NCBI GenBank assembly: GCA_963930645.1
Contig: CAWVNO010002511.1
Location: 404,348-468,347 of the forward strand
DNA from: Salticus scenicus
Taxonomy: Eukaryota; Arthropoda; Arachnida; Araneae; Salticidae
Direction of reading: 5' to 3'
DNA length: 64,000 nt
Shown here: piece after piece, positions 10,621-22,062 of the stretch
How the letters are laid out: the number at the start of each line of letters is the position of its first letter
Position numbering within the stretch: position 1 is the stretch's first letter
Notes under the pieces: model-generated
Seen by the model: the letters and a program-made list of their open reading frames with translations, nothing else
Databases searched by the model: none
What the model was told of the DNA's origin: nothing
Program-made: the position numbers and the translations under genes

Positions 10621-12389
10621 TTTTTTTTTTTTTTTAATCATTTAACACTGAGTTTCTCTTAATCTGTGGAAATATGATTCATTAACATAATGAAAGTTGT
10701 AAAACCTCCTTTTATTTCTAACGAAATGTGATATTATTCTTAATTAGGTAGTAATTTGAATTTCTTCTAAAAGTTCTTTTTTTTTTTTTTTTTTTTAATT
10801 AATAATTGATTATTTCATAACTTGCTTTGTAGATCAGAGAGAGTCTACTGTACATATATTTAAAATAATTTTATCGTTTTAACCATTTTAACGTTCACTA
10901 CTTAATTTATTTTAAAAATTACTAAACTGAGTTTAAAAATGGCATTTAGACACATAGCTGATCATAAATATTAAAAAAATAAAAAATAGCATTGGTCCTT
11001 TTCGAGAAATTTTTGGCTTGAAACATTTATAAGTTAACCTTATTAAATTAAAATAATGTTTAATTTAATAAATAAAACACTTTGTAAGTAAACATCGACT
11101 ACAAAAACTCGTAAAAGTTGTTTTAGGTGTCCAGCTCTTGATTAAATAAAAAAAACTGGACATGAGTGCATTATTAAACCAGCAACGCACACACTAAGAA
11201 ACTTCAAGTGACTTATGCATTTAGCAGTAATGCTTTGAAGCATTATTTGTTAAATTTTGGAATAGTGTTGCTATATACCGAACAGAAAAGGAACAAAAGT
11301 TTAAAACAAGGAGGAAATGTTAAAAAAACTGCTGCATAAAAATTGTTAAATTATGTCAAATTTTTAGTTTCGCTGCGAAACCAATGAATGTTAAAGGGTT
11401 AAACACACTCTCAATGTATTAAAATCACTGTTTGAAATCAGGGTTTAACAAGTACAGTTGCCACCAGTGACTTTCATTTCCTAATTGATGATTAGTAGAC
11501 ATGCATAATATACATAGTAAACATTGTTGAAAAAAACTTTTTCTATTCTGCCTAAGACTTTTAAACTTTTTTTTTTGTAACTAACAGTTAGAGTTGTGAG
11601 TTTTTCATCTTTCTAAAAGATGTTTTTTAATAAAAAACTTGTTTCTTCACACTATATCATCTTATATTACTGTAGTTATTAACTATACTGTGACTACTAA
11701 AAGAAAAGTTTAAATATTTCTTTCGAAAAGTTAAATAAAAAAAATTACTTGTTTGGCTTTCAAAATTTTCTACCCCACATCACTACCAACAGTCAGTAAA
11801 GAAATACTGTGCGTAGCAATGTCTTTATTTTCAACTACTTCATGCTTTACTTATATATTTGTTGCTTTACAATTTACTTACTTGTTGTAAATAAATAAAA
11901 ATTCACAACACAATTGTGAGTATATTTTCCAGTATTTACAATGACCGTCTGTAATGTACCTAAATTCCTTTACAGGGCATTGCACACAAAATATTAACTT
12001 TTCTATATTTGCAAGATTTTGTAACCTCCATTAAATTTAAATATTTATTTATTTATTTTTTTCTTTAAGAACTTTTCTGTTTCTTTTTTTTTCTTTAAGA
12101 AGTTTATTATCATTTTGCTGCATAAATAAGTATGATGCTGAAACGTGTGAAATTGTTTTATAAAAAGATCGGATTAATTCACTCTGTAGGAAGAAATGTG
12201 CACAGTGTGCTTAAATATTTTACTTAAATAATTATTACATTTGTATTACACTTTTAGACAAATAGTTCAAGTAGTAAAATTATAATAGTTGTTACTACAT
12301 TCTATTAATATAATTAAATAAAATCCTTTAAAAATTTATATATCTGCCAACTTTTATGCTTTTTGACTACTGAAAAACTGTAATAGTGC
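10621..12389. other. intergenic or intronic, no gene seen
   Basis: AT-rich with T runs at 10621-10636 and 10780-10797. No domain or paired splice sites that I can support. Confidence 0.5.
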
Positions 12390-12785
12390 AAATAGCTTTA
12401 TTGAAAATTTTAACTGTAGTGAATTCCCGTTCAGTAGCGCCTGCGGCGCTCTCTTCCCCTTTAAGTATCTGAAATAGCGTGTCCGCTCACCATGTTATGA
12501 AAGTTATGATCTTTAGAAATCCTGACGCTAGCAAAGTCTCGCTCGGCGGTGCCTGTGGCCCCTTATCCCCATTTTAGAAGTTACAACAGCTTGCTCACTC
12601 ATAATGCAAATAGCTTTGAAAATTTTAACTGTAGCAAATTTCCACTCTATGACGGCTACGATGCCCTTTTACTTTTCATGATTTGAAACAGCTTGTTTGC
12701 TCACTGTGTAAAGAAACATTGAAAATTCTAATTGTAGCAAATCCTAACCTGGTGGGGCCTACGGTCTCCTAATCTACTCCCATAT
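12390..12785 (+). repeat. degenerate tandem repeat, about 120-bp unit
   Basis: Three or four units share GAAAATTTTAACTGTAG(C/T)(A/G)AAT, then a G/C-richer centre (GCGCCTGCGGC, GGTGCCTGTGGCC, GACGGCTACGAT, GGGGCCTACGGT) and AGCTTG(C/T)TCACTC-like tails. Units begin near 12397, 12505, 12605 and 12715. Non-coding. Confidence 0.65.
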
Positions 12786-13620
12786 AAATCATAATCATAA
12801 TTGGAGATATTGAATTATTAGAATATCTAAGCACCATCTGGCTATAGAGATTTGCAACGTGTATTCTTCAATCGCAATAACTTTTAAAATGATATATTAC
12901 TTATGAAATTATGTTAATTAGTAACAGATACAAAAACAATATAAATATTTTTATAAAAAGATTTGTGTCTGACTTTTCCGTGGTTTTCTCCAAAACTTGT
13001 GTAATTGCGGACTAAATAATGTTAAAAAATCCTTAATAAGAAATGTAAGCAGAGTGTGGGATTTCGAAAGTTTGTGAAATAAAAATGAATAAATGTGATC
13101 TTTGTTTTCTGTGGTTCTACTCTGAAACTTCCGTACTGAATTTAATGGCTTATATAAGTTTGCAATAAAATTAATGTAAAATATATTTCGAATTTTATAT
13201 AAGTAATTTATTTATAATTATAATTGGATATATTAGAATAAAAGTATTCTGGGTTTTTCGTGGTTTGCACTGAAACTTCCGCACGGAATTTTACGGTTTA
13301 TATCAGTTTAAAAGTACACACTAAAGTATATTTCAAATAATGTATTGTAAGTAATTTAATCATAATTAGAATTGGAGATATTGAAATTTTAAAATATTAA
13401 AGTGCCATCTGTTGGCAGAGATTTGTAATCTCTATTCTTTAATTCCAATTCAAATAAGTTTTAAAATGCCATACTACTTATGAGATTATGTTAATTAGAA
13501 CCTGAGACAGAAAGATAATATAAACATTTTTATAAAAAGATTTGTGTCTAACTTATCCGTGGTTTTCTCCAAAACTTGTGTAATTCTGGGCTATATACAG
13601 TTAAAAATCCTTTGTACAAA
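12786..13620 (+). repeat. two copies of the 6.2-kb dispersed repeat
   Basis: Copies at about 12795-13010 and 13360-13610 share AATTGGAGATATTGAA, a C(A/G)CCATCTG box, TTACTTATGA(A/G)ATTATGTTA and CGTGGTTTTCTCCAAAACTT followed by GTGTAATT. They lie in direct orientation. The CCGTGGTTTTCTCC part resembles the body of the main SINE family in this window. Confidence 0.55.
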
Positions 13621-15379
13621 ACATGAATGAAAACTGGAATTCAAAACTCGGTAAAATATAAAAGAGTAAAAACGTTCTGGATTTTCCGTAGTTTTCTCTG
13701 AAAGTTTCATACGAAATGTGAACGGCTTATATCACTAATAGTATGCAATAAAAGTACTTTAAAATATCTTTCAACTGATGTATTATGTATAATATTAATG
13801 AATATGTTTGAAATATTTTAGACTCAAAATTATTAATCTATCAAGGGCGATTAGCGATTTCTGTTGAAAACTGGCTAAAATTTAAGAAAATCCAAATCTG
13901 CTTTTTTACAGCCCAGTTCAGAAAAGATTAAAAAAAAAAAAAGGCATTATTATTCTGTTAAAAGTAACTTTTGTCTGTTTACATATAAAAATACATTTAA
14001 ATAAATATGTCTATTTTTTTTTTTTTTTTTTTAATTTTTTTTGTTTTTACATTAGCTTTTTTAACTGCAGACAGGTGAGCAATAATATCAGGAGATTTCG
14101 AATTTCTGTTTAAATCGATTTAAAATTGAAAAAATTAAAAATCTGCTTTTTTTATTTCCAGTACCTTCTCATGTGGTCAAAAAGCAATTATATTTCCTAC
14201 CGGAAGAATAACTAGCCAATATGTCTGGCACTGAAAAACTGATAAATGAAATAATCAAGTGTTGCCATCTAAATTTCATACTTTAGTTAATTTTAAAAAA
14301 TCTAATTGTGTTAAAATTCTGTTTGCACCCCTGGATTCAGAAAAATCGCCCCTTTCATTTGGTACCAAATTTTTAAAGATTGGACCGATATTTCTAATTA
14401 ATTTACTTCTATGGTGCATTAAAAGAAATTTCCTTTATTTATTTTTTTTTCACTTCCCAACGCAGTTGAAAAATGTTTATCAGTTTAGTTTGTTTGTCTT
14501 CGCTCATGCTTTTATATGCAGGATTGCCACCACGATTTTTGTACAGAAATCTTTTTTTTTTTCAGTCGCATAACCATATTACAAAAGATCACTGCTTATA
14601 AATAGTGACAAATATATATATATATGGCATTGGCAATTCTGTGTACTCTTGAATAGCCATGAAATTGTAATAAAATATACTAAGAAAATTGACTACAAAA
14701 TATTGGCAGCTGTAAAGGACTTGTTGGGAAAGTAGGGGGAAGGGGGGGGAGGGGTGACTGATGGCGACAAAGAATAATCGAATACATTTAACTGAAAATA
14801 GATTATTTGCAAGTAAAGTATATTTAACCTTACTATTGTAACTATGTCAACTATAATATTGTAAAAGCTTTATAATTTTTACCATAGGTTTAAGTTTATT
14901 AAATTTTAATTTTTATTAGTTAGGCAGCTTATAACTAACTAAACCACATTCAATCAAAATAAGTCATTCTCGCTTACTCTACCTAAATATGTTTTTATTT
15001 ATTTCATAATTCATAAATACAAAGTTCAAGTATAATTTTGAAATGAAATATTTTTTCCCTATACGCTGAAGTTCACGCATAGAAAAGAATGTGTTATCGA
15101 ATTTTGAAATCTTATGATGACATATTTTAAAATTTGACCTTATATGCAGTGAAAAATAAGGACAAGAAGTTTTGGAGAGTAAAAATCTGCCCAGTTTTTA
15201 TTTCGGGCAAAATTAGTTTTCATTAGGTAATCCACTTTTTGGTAAACATGCTGTTTGTAATACGAGAATTTCAGGCCCATAAATATGAGAAAAATAGCCA
15301 GGATTTCAGCAAAGCAACAGACACAAGAAACAATTGCTCTGACGACAAGAACACATAGACAGCTTGCAATTGTCCAGGG
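13621..15379. other. intergenic, no gene seen
   Basis: AT-rich with T and A runs near 14015 and 13930. Open frames at 14259-14573 and 15140-15400 are Phe/Leu-rich without domains; the second ends inside the MITE at 15388. Confidence 0.5.
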
Positions 15380-15387
15380 CCAAGGGC

Positions 15388-15630
15388 CAGTGTTGGGCAT
15401 AATTGATTAAAAAGTAATTGAATTACAATTAAATTACAATTATTTTACTGTCAATCAATTAAAAAGTACTTGATTACAAATAAATCGAATTACTTATTCA
15501 ATAACTTGACTTACTTATTCAATTTATTTGTAATCAGTTACTTATTAATCGATTGACAGTAAAATAATTATAATTTAATTGTAATTCAATTGTAATTCAA
15601 TTACTTTTTAATCAATTATGCCCAACACTG
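15388..15630. mobile_element. palindromic hAT MITE
   Basis: Ends are CAGTGTTGGGCATAATTG and its reverse complement, with arms that continue inward as TTGTAATTCAATTAC-type sequence to a short centre near 15505. The flanks carry a perfect 8-bp duplication CCAAGGGC (15380-15387 and 15631-15638). Start CAGTG plus an 8-bp duplication fits the hAT superfamily. No coding capacity. Confidence 0.9.
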
Positions 15631-15639
15631 CCAAGGGCC

Positions 15640-16329
15640 CAGGAATAAAGGAGCAGTCAAACCAAAAATAAGTATAGAAAAATTAAACTTTCAAAAAAGA
15701 AAGACCCCCCCCCCCCTAATTTTTTCACCAAGCACCACACTTTCTTCCACCAAGTTCTGAAACTGCCCATGGGTCCGAAAATAGAGTTTAGACTAAACAG
15801 AATGAGGGAGAAAAAATTGTGAGAGAATCTGAATTTTAAGACAGCGGGACCTATACTTGAGTTCCATTAGGACATGTAATTTCTGTCACCTTAATTTTAG
15901 AATTTATTGACAAAAACCTAAAATATCACCCTTCTATTATTAGACTACCTAAATTCAACAATTATAAGAAAAAAAAATTGAGAAAATTGAAGAGAAAAAA
16001 ATTAAATGCACCCAATATTTAGAAAAATAATTTTAACGTTATATGTTACTGCTGAACATATTAGAAAAAATATGTTCAGTGAAAACTTTTAACTAAAAGA
16101 ATTTTATATTATAAAATTTATAAAAGTACAAGTCATTAGATATTATAATATAGGGGCTACTGCACCGTCTATGAAGAATAAATAAAATAAATCCCCTTCT
16201 TCCTTTTCGGGGCTCCATGCAGACTTACAATAGCCAAATGATACATAGCATCTGATAGAGTTCTATTTTAAATATCTTACTTTATCTTTCTTGCTCACAC
16301 ACATCATCTGGTGGCAAGGGACATCATTA
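15640..16329. other. intergenic, no gene seen
   Basis: AT-rich with a C run at 15703-15715. Nothing supported. Confidence 0.5.
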
Positions 16330-16590
16330 AAAAGTAATGTTTAAGATAACTTCCTTATAGCACAACGTATCATAAAGTGACATTGTGCTAAAAAAGGAAA
16401 TTTTCTTAAAATATCTTCTTTTTTCTTCTTCATCATCTAATTCAAGACATCCATCAGAACTGCCAGTCTATTTCAGAATTTCTTTCTTTTCCCAAAATAA
16501 CTGCAAATTAATCATGGAATCTATAAGAATGAGAGAAGAAAATTTTGAAATCTCTGAAAATGGGACATACAATTAAGCATAGAATTAACC
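16330..16590 (-). pseudogene. exon-like block, minus-strand copy of the 10.0-kb exon
   Basis: On the minus strand a D/E-rich stretch (LDDEEEKRRYF) leads into the segment shared with 9965-10090 in inverted orientation. It lies downstream of the minus-strand THAP exon (17486-17774), consistent with both belonging to one decayed minus-strand gene. Stops interrupt it. Confidence 0.4.
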
Positions 16591-17480
16591 AAAAAAAAAA
16601 AAAAAATACAGTTATTTAATTCAAAAATGATGTGTGCTCTCTTCTGCATGACCCTCCTTTTAAGACTACAAATAAATTTTAAAAGTGCAGTTTTGAATAA
16701 CTAAATATATTCACAGTGAAGATTATGTCAAAAGGCCTAAAGTTTGAGCGGTACAGATGTGCTTTTTTCACAAAATTAATAAAAACTTTTGGAATGAAGT
16801 TTTGAAAATTAGATTTCAGAAAAAATTAACAGTACACTTCTGTTTCAACAACCACCAATTTTAATCCTTATCATTATATTAAATAAGATGCAAGAATAAA
16901 ATATTTTGTACTTATTTGAAATATTATGTAAAGTATCAATATTTAAATTAATATGGAATAAATAAAAATGATCTGCTCAGTAATAAGTAACGTAAATGGG
17001 ATGTTCAAGCTTCTGATCTGCAGAACCATTAATATAAATTCCACATAATGCTGTATACATTGGTTTTTGAGTCATCACATCAATTATAACAACTTGAAAA
17101 TAATAACTATTTCTTTCTGGATTTTTTTTTTTTCCCACTAGGTGTTTATTTGCATTATATAGGATGTAATGATTTTCTCCTTGACCTAAATAAGGTCATT
17201 TGAATTGCAATTTTAACAATAATTTTTTAGTACAATATTTCAATTACTAAAAATAAATAAATAAATAAAATTACATATGATAGAAAATTAAAAATGATCC
17301 ATATAATACACATCATACAATACATTGTATTACATAAAATGCAATTAAAATTAGAAATTATATATCGTTAATATAAAGTTGAAATTAATTAGATAATGAG
17401 ACATTTTAATTAAAACAAGTAAGTATACAGAAATAAAAAAAAGTATACGTATATATACTTACCCAAATAGTAAGATGTTC
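16591..17480. other. intron-like AT-rich DNA
   Basis: Lies between the THAP exon and the 16.3-kb exon-like block. Very AT-rich with A and T runs. No gene seen. Confidence 0.45.
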
Positions 17481-17485
17481 CTTAC

Positions 17486-17774
17486 CGCTTTATCACAGGC
17501 TTCGAGAAAGAGAACTTTCTAGATACTGCATCAGGTTTTAAAGTTTCGTTTGTCATTTACAGGAGTTGTATTTTCAAAATCTTTGTCATGAAAATGTTCA
17601 GAACACAAAACTGAACGTTCACGGGGCTCGAATTCTTCCAGTTTTAACTTTAAATCTATTCGTTCAAACGTCACAATCCTTCAAAGGAAATTCACGAAAA
17701 TTGATATTTCTTTTGCTTATTTCAGCTTTACCGCTTATGCTGACACAGACGAAAGCTGCACAAAACTTGGACAT
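17486..17774 (-). pseudogene. THAP-domain first exon, frameshifted
   Basis: ATG at 17774 (minus) opens MSKFCAAFVCV, giving C-x4-C as in the THAP C2CH zinc finger, followed by NFREFPLKD, the F-x-x-FP element. A TGA then interrupts. In another frame the second half of the domain appears as RSVLCSEHFHDKDFENTT, with the C-x2-H pair and the EHF..DFE motif typical of THAP. A GTAAG donor follows at 17485-17481. THAP fingers bind DNA and form the N terminus of P-element and some Kolobok transposases as well as host regulators. The frameshift makes this a pseudogene. The inverted terminus at 17908-17924 lies 134 bp upstream. Confidence 0.75.
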
Positions 17775-17868
17775 ATTTGAAAATAATGCAAATTGTACCA
17801 GAAATAAAACAAAATAAAATTTATTTCCATCATTTTCTCATAGGTAAACATTAGCAGTCAGGAGGTAA

Positions 17869-17924
17869 ATACCACCAGGGGCGGGGCTATTGTCGGCTGT
17901 TGCCATTCGTGAATAAAGTCCATT
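17869..17924 (-). promoter_or_regulatory. terminus copy 2, inverted to 8246
   Basis: On the minus strand AATGGACTTTATTCACG (17924-17908) exactly matches 8246-8262 over 17 bp, and CTGGTGGTAT (17878-17869) matches 8271-8280 after a 21-bp larger gap. It precedes the THAP exon, as the 8246 copy precedes its own first exon. Confidence 0.6.
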
Positions 17925-18139
17925 GAGGGGTGAATAAAAATTAATTATAAATAATATTATAACATTACTTTAATATTTTGCTTATTCTTCAATTATTTAA
18001 ATTTAAATAAATAAAATAATACTTAGATGAATATAAACATCACATAGAATTGGTGTTGCTATCATGCATAACATAAAATGTAACATTCTCAGTTAAGTAA
18101 AAATATTTATCATTTGATAATAAAACTTTTAATTTAAAT

Positions 18140-18310
18140 CTTACCTTTAACAGAACTCCATTTGAAATTCAGCATTTATAACATTGTAGCATCATTATCC
18201 GAAAAAGAGCTTAATATGTTATGCCAAAATAGTAAAACTGACATAACACATAAATTCCCATTCAGATGTTAGTTCAATAAGCTACAAATGTTTTTCAATG
18301 TTTATCTCTT
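18140..18310 (-). pseudogene. exon-like block R, copy 2
   Basis: Same-orientation, diverged copy of 7809-8054. It includes GTTATGCCAAAATAGTAAAA and CTGACATAAC. All frames contain stops. A GTAAGA donor-like sequence follows on the minus strand near 18142. Confidence 0.4.
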
Positions 18311-19429
18311 CAGATCTTCTCAACCACATATTTAAAAAATAAAATACATAATCATCTAATTTTAAAACTAAAATCAACACTCTCTATGTATTTTTATTGC
18401 CAATATTTAAAAATATAAATAGTTAATGAAAGATTTTAGTTATAATAAGCAAGACAATATAAAATAACTATATTGCAGTTGATTCTCTCAATGCAAATTT
18501 AAGTAGCATTTTAAATAATTTTATATTCATACATAATGGTTAAAAGTACAGAAATAACTGGGAGAGAAAATAAAATAAGTATATCTAATACCACCAATAC
18601 CAAATCAGTCGTACGCAATTGTAAGTAAAATATAATCTACTCTTACAGCTTATGAACTTTTAATGATTTTGATTTTAATAATGAAAGTTGATATTTGAAT
18701 ATTGAGCTTACCACATACTGCAATTTCAATATACACTCTTGTTAAAGCAACATTAACTCTTCCCTTCTTTCTATCTTTTGCAGTTTTAGTCATCTACTCA
18801 CTCCAAACCATGTAATAAGGTAATAAATTTAAGAAATGTTTTGATTTCAATGAAGATTAAAAAAATATGTTTATAACACACACACTTGACTTTCATACAA
18901 AGTGTAGCCTCCAAAATATTGAAATTATACTTTATTAAATAATTGAAATTTTATAGAAATCTCGAATTTAGCTTCTATTTATTTTAGTGTTCTATGACCT
19001 CAATACAAAGTATAAAACAATATAGACTTAATTATAAAAGTGAACATTTGGATGATGATGCAAATGTTAAAATTGTTCATAGAAAAAACATAACCGATTA
19101 AAATTAATTATATCAAATTCTTCAAACAGATAATTCACTTGAAACTAAAAAGAATATTTGAAGTCAGTTGACCAGTTAAAATGAACTGCAATAATATAAT
19201 ACTTCGGAAAACATACATATATGTACATATATCATAATATAAACAAAACGAAAATAAAAAATTGAAACGTAGTTCGGTTACGAACTGTAAATAAACTTCC
19301 ATTATCCCAAACTAAATAAATCTTATTTGTCTCTTAAAGAATTGATTTAATATCATGTATATATATATATGAAGAACTGATTAATTCTTCAAAATAATAA
19401 CTCGCCATCTTTCACATTAGCAACTGCAA
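18311..19429. other. intergenic, no gene seen
   Basis: AT-rich; nothing supported. Confidence 0.5.
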
Positions 19430-19572
19430 GTTGACTTACGAGAGGTGCAAAGCTCTTGCAGATTTGCAAGTGGGTTTGCTGTCAGTTTGCAAGCGATGTG
19501 TTCCGTTTGTATTGAAACTTCCATTGCAAGCGGCTTTGCAACCGGAAGTGTTTCATTTGTATGTACCCCTTA
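19430..19572 (-). mobile_element. right TTGCAA-rich transposon end
   Basis: On the minus strand TTAAGGGGTACATACAAATG is followed by several GCTTGCAA or CTTGCAA motifs and ends with GTCAACTTGCA, as at 3056-3196 on the plus strand. The two ends face outward from a 16.5-kb interval. Confidence 0.45.
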
Positions 19573-21064
19573 ATTACAGCTTTCCTTATTCAAGTTTGCA
19601 ATTAATTTAGCTTTCTAGTTAAAAATAGATAAATTATGATTTTTTTTTTCTTTAAGGGTATTTTAATTAAAGCTTCCCTCATTTAAATTTCCAGTTAATT
19701 TAGATTTCTAATTTAAAATAAATAAACGATGCTTTTATTTTTCTTTTATTGGTTATAATGCAGAAATGCTGAAGGAATATTTCCTGCATTCATTATAGGA
19801 AAAAAAAAAAAGAGATAATCTTGGAGTTATTATGTTTAAGCAAAAAATATATAGTTCCTTTCCTCCCTTCCCCCATTTGCCTGCTGTAGTCCCAGAAAAC
19901 ATGTTAGCTATTTAAAAAATTTATTCTTTGACCACTAAATTGCATTTACTGCCACAAAATATTGTTTTATTTTTATCACCTGAAAATTTACGCAATATCT
20001 TTAAGTGTACAATATATGCACTTAAGTATACAGGTTATTTCAATTTGTTTGGATAATTCAATATCAGACTGTGTAAGATGCACAAATGTAAAAAAAAAAA
20101 AATCCTTTCCCTGAATTTTTCCTGTCTATTTTTAGAGAGAAAAAAAAAACAGATGACATACAGTCTTAGACCCTAAGAAGTTTGAAAGTTAATTGAACAT
20201 ACCTAAGGCATATTAATTTTATTAAGTTACCATAGTTTGCAAAAATCATATAATTGATTTTTGTTCTTAATTATAAAGCACTTAAATTTCAAAAAAAGAT
20301 TTTTCTCTAAACTATGTAACTAGATAGTTCAAAATTAAAATTTGGAAATAAAACTAATAATAAGAATACTTCATAATAATTATGTTTTACCAAAAAATAT
20401 TGTTTCCTACCCCCCCCCCCCTCAAAAATGCATATTTTTAATTTATTCTTGAATAGTTCTTTTCTTTTTTTTTTTTTTTTTTTTTTTTTAAGAAAAATAA
20501 AAGGTATTCATTTTAAATATTCGAATAAATATTTTTATTTTCAATAAATGTTTGAAGTCGGAACAAAATCTGACTAATATATCTGAAATAATTTTTAAAT
20601 CAACATTAGCCTAAGCGAAAACAACACAGAGGAAATCAAAATTGAAAATAATGAATGATGATTTAATTTCGCCAACTGAGCTAAAAAAGAGTAAAAAAAA
20701 CAAAAAGAAGCGATACAGTCGCCAATCTGGACCAAACTACACCCTAAAATTCCTACATGTACGCTTCATTTCGGTAGCAGGGGATTCGCCAACCAGATTA
20801 GTGTAGAGATCAGTACCTTAGAGCTCTAACTAGTACTTATTTATGAGTTTATACAACAGAAAAGTAAATATAAATGTATTTTAAATAATTTTCCTAAAAG
20901 AGCACAATCTAAATACATATTTACTTATAAATTGTAAAGAAAAAGAAATGGGGGGAAATATATTGTAAAAGATTTAACTTGTAAAGTATATTTTTAGTGA
21001 TTCTATAAAAATATCTTAACGGATATGTAATCTGTACGACAGAAGAAAGGTGGAATGTATGTGA
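19573..21064. other. intergenic, with a possible promoter area
   Basis: Mostly AT-rich with C and T runs near 20410 and 20466. A more balanced stretch at 20700-20830 (TCGCCAATCTGGACC... to GATCAGTACC) sits upstream of the zinc-finger array and could hold its promoter. This is only positional inference. Confidence 0.3.
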
Positions 21065-21294
21065 AATACGTAACAAAATACTTTATATGGAAAGTTGTAT
21101 GAAAGCATATCTGCACATTTATAAAAAAAAAGAGCCTTACATGAGTGAAATATGTTCTAAAGCCTTTTCTCAGAACAGTAATCTAAATAGAGACCTACAC
21201 ATTTACTATAAGTAAAAGACATATATATACGTAATATGTTCCAAAGAATTTTCTTAAAAGAGTTATCTAAATAGCCACGATTTTATAGACACAA

Positions 21295-22062
21295 TTGAAA
21301 AATTATATATATGCGAAATATGTTCCAAAGGTTTTTCTAATAAGTGATCAAAATAAACATCTTTGCACTCACACGAAGGAAAAGCCATATGTGTGTGAAA
21401 AATGTTTGAAATGCTTTTCTGAAATGAGTAATTTAAATACACATATTCCTATTCACACAAAGGAAAAGCCATATGTTTGTGAAATATGTTCAAAAGGCTT
21501 CTCTCGAATGAGTTTTCTGAAGGAACATCTTCTCATTCACACGAAGGAAAAGCCATATGTGTGTGAAATATGCTCTAAATGCTTTTTGAGAAGGAGTGGT
21601 TTAAATGTACATCTTCGCTTTCACATGAAGGAAAAGCCATATGTGTGTGAAATATGTTTGAAAGGCTTTTCAAGGACGAGTGATTTATACAGACATCATC
21701 GCACTCACACAAATAAAAAGCCATTTGTGTGTGAAATATGTTCAAAAGGCTTTTCAAATAGGAGCAATTTAAATGTGCATCTTCGCACTCACACTAAGGA
21801 AAAGCCGTATGTGTGTGAAATATGTTCGAAAGCCTTTTCTGTAAAGAGTCATTTCAATACACATCAGCGCACTCACACGAAGGAAAAGCCGTATGTGTGT
21901 GAAATATGTTCGAAAGGCTTTTCTGAAAAGAGTCATTTAAATACCCATCTTCGCACTCACACGAAGGAAAAGCCGTATAAGTGTGAAATATGTTCGAAAT
22001 GCTTTTCTCGAATGCATCATCTAAAGAGGCATCGTCTCATTCACACGAAGAAAAAGCCATAA
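21295..22062 (+). CDS. C2H2 zinc-finger protein, eight fingers (possibly truncated)
   Basis: The 255-residue frame has eight consecutive C2H2 fingers (C-x2-C-x12-H-x3-H) from about residue 33, joined by HTKEKPY linkers; finger cores are CEKC, CEIC or CEICL with KGFS or KCFS. Such proteins bind DNA in the nucleus. The first 30 residues are themselves remains of an eroded finger (ending HLCTH), so the ATG at 21295 may not be a true start. No KRAB, BTB or ZAD-type effector domain is present. The stop falls where a ninth linker should continue, so the end is probably secondary. Fingers 5-8 are very alike, which suggests recent internal duplication. It may be a terminal exon of a larger gene or a pseudogene fragment. 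Confidence 0.6.
   Translation: MKNYIYAKYVPKVFLISDQNKHLCTHTKEKPYVCEKCLKCFSEMSNLNTHIPIHTKEKPYVCEICSKGFSRMSFLKEHLLIHTKEKPYVCEICSKCFLRRSGLNVHLRFHMKEKPYVCEICLKGFSRTSDLYRHHRTHTNKKPFVCEICSKGFSNRSNLNVHLRTHTKEKPYVCEICSKAFSVKSHFNTHQRTHTKEKPYVCEICSKGFSEKSHLNTHLRTHTKEKPYKCEICSKCFSRMHHLKRHRLIHTKKKP

Noticed and set aside
10000..16440. Simple MITE pair
   Set aside because: The inverted 110-bp match reads like exon sequence with neighbouring splice donors, not like transposon ends.
3056..19572. Maverick/Polinton element
   Set aside because: The size would fit, but no DNA polymerase B, retroviral-type integrase, ATPase, protease or capsid sequence is visible between the ends.
20410..20490. Regulatory poly(C)/poly(T) element
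   Set aside because: Homopolymer runs of this kind occur throughout the window and carry no specific signal.
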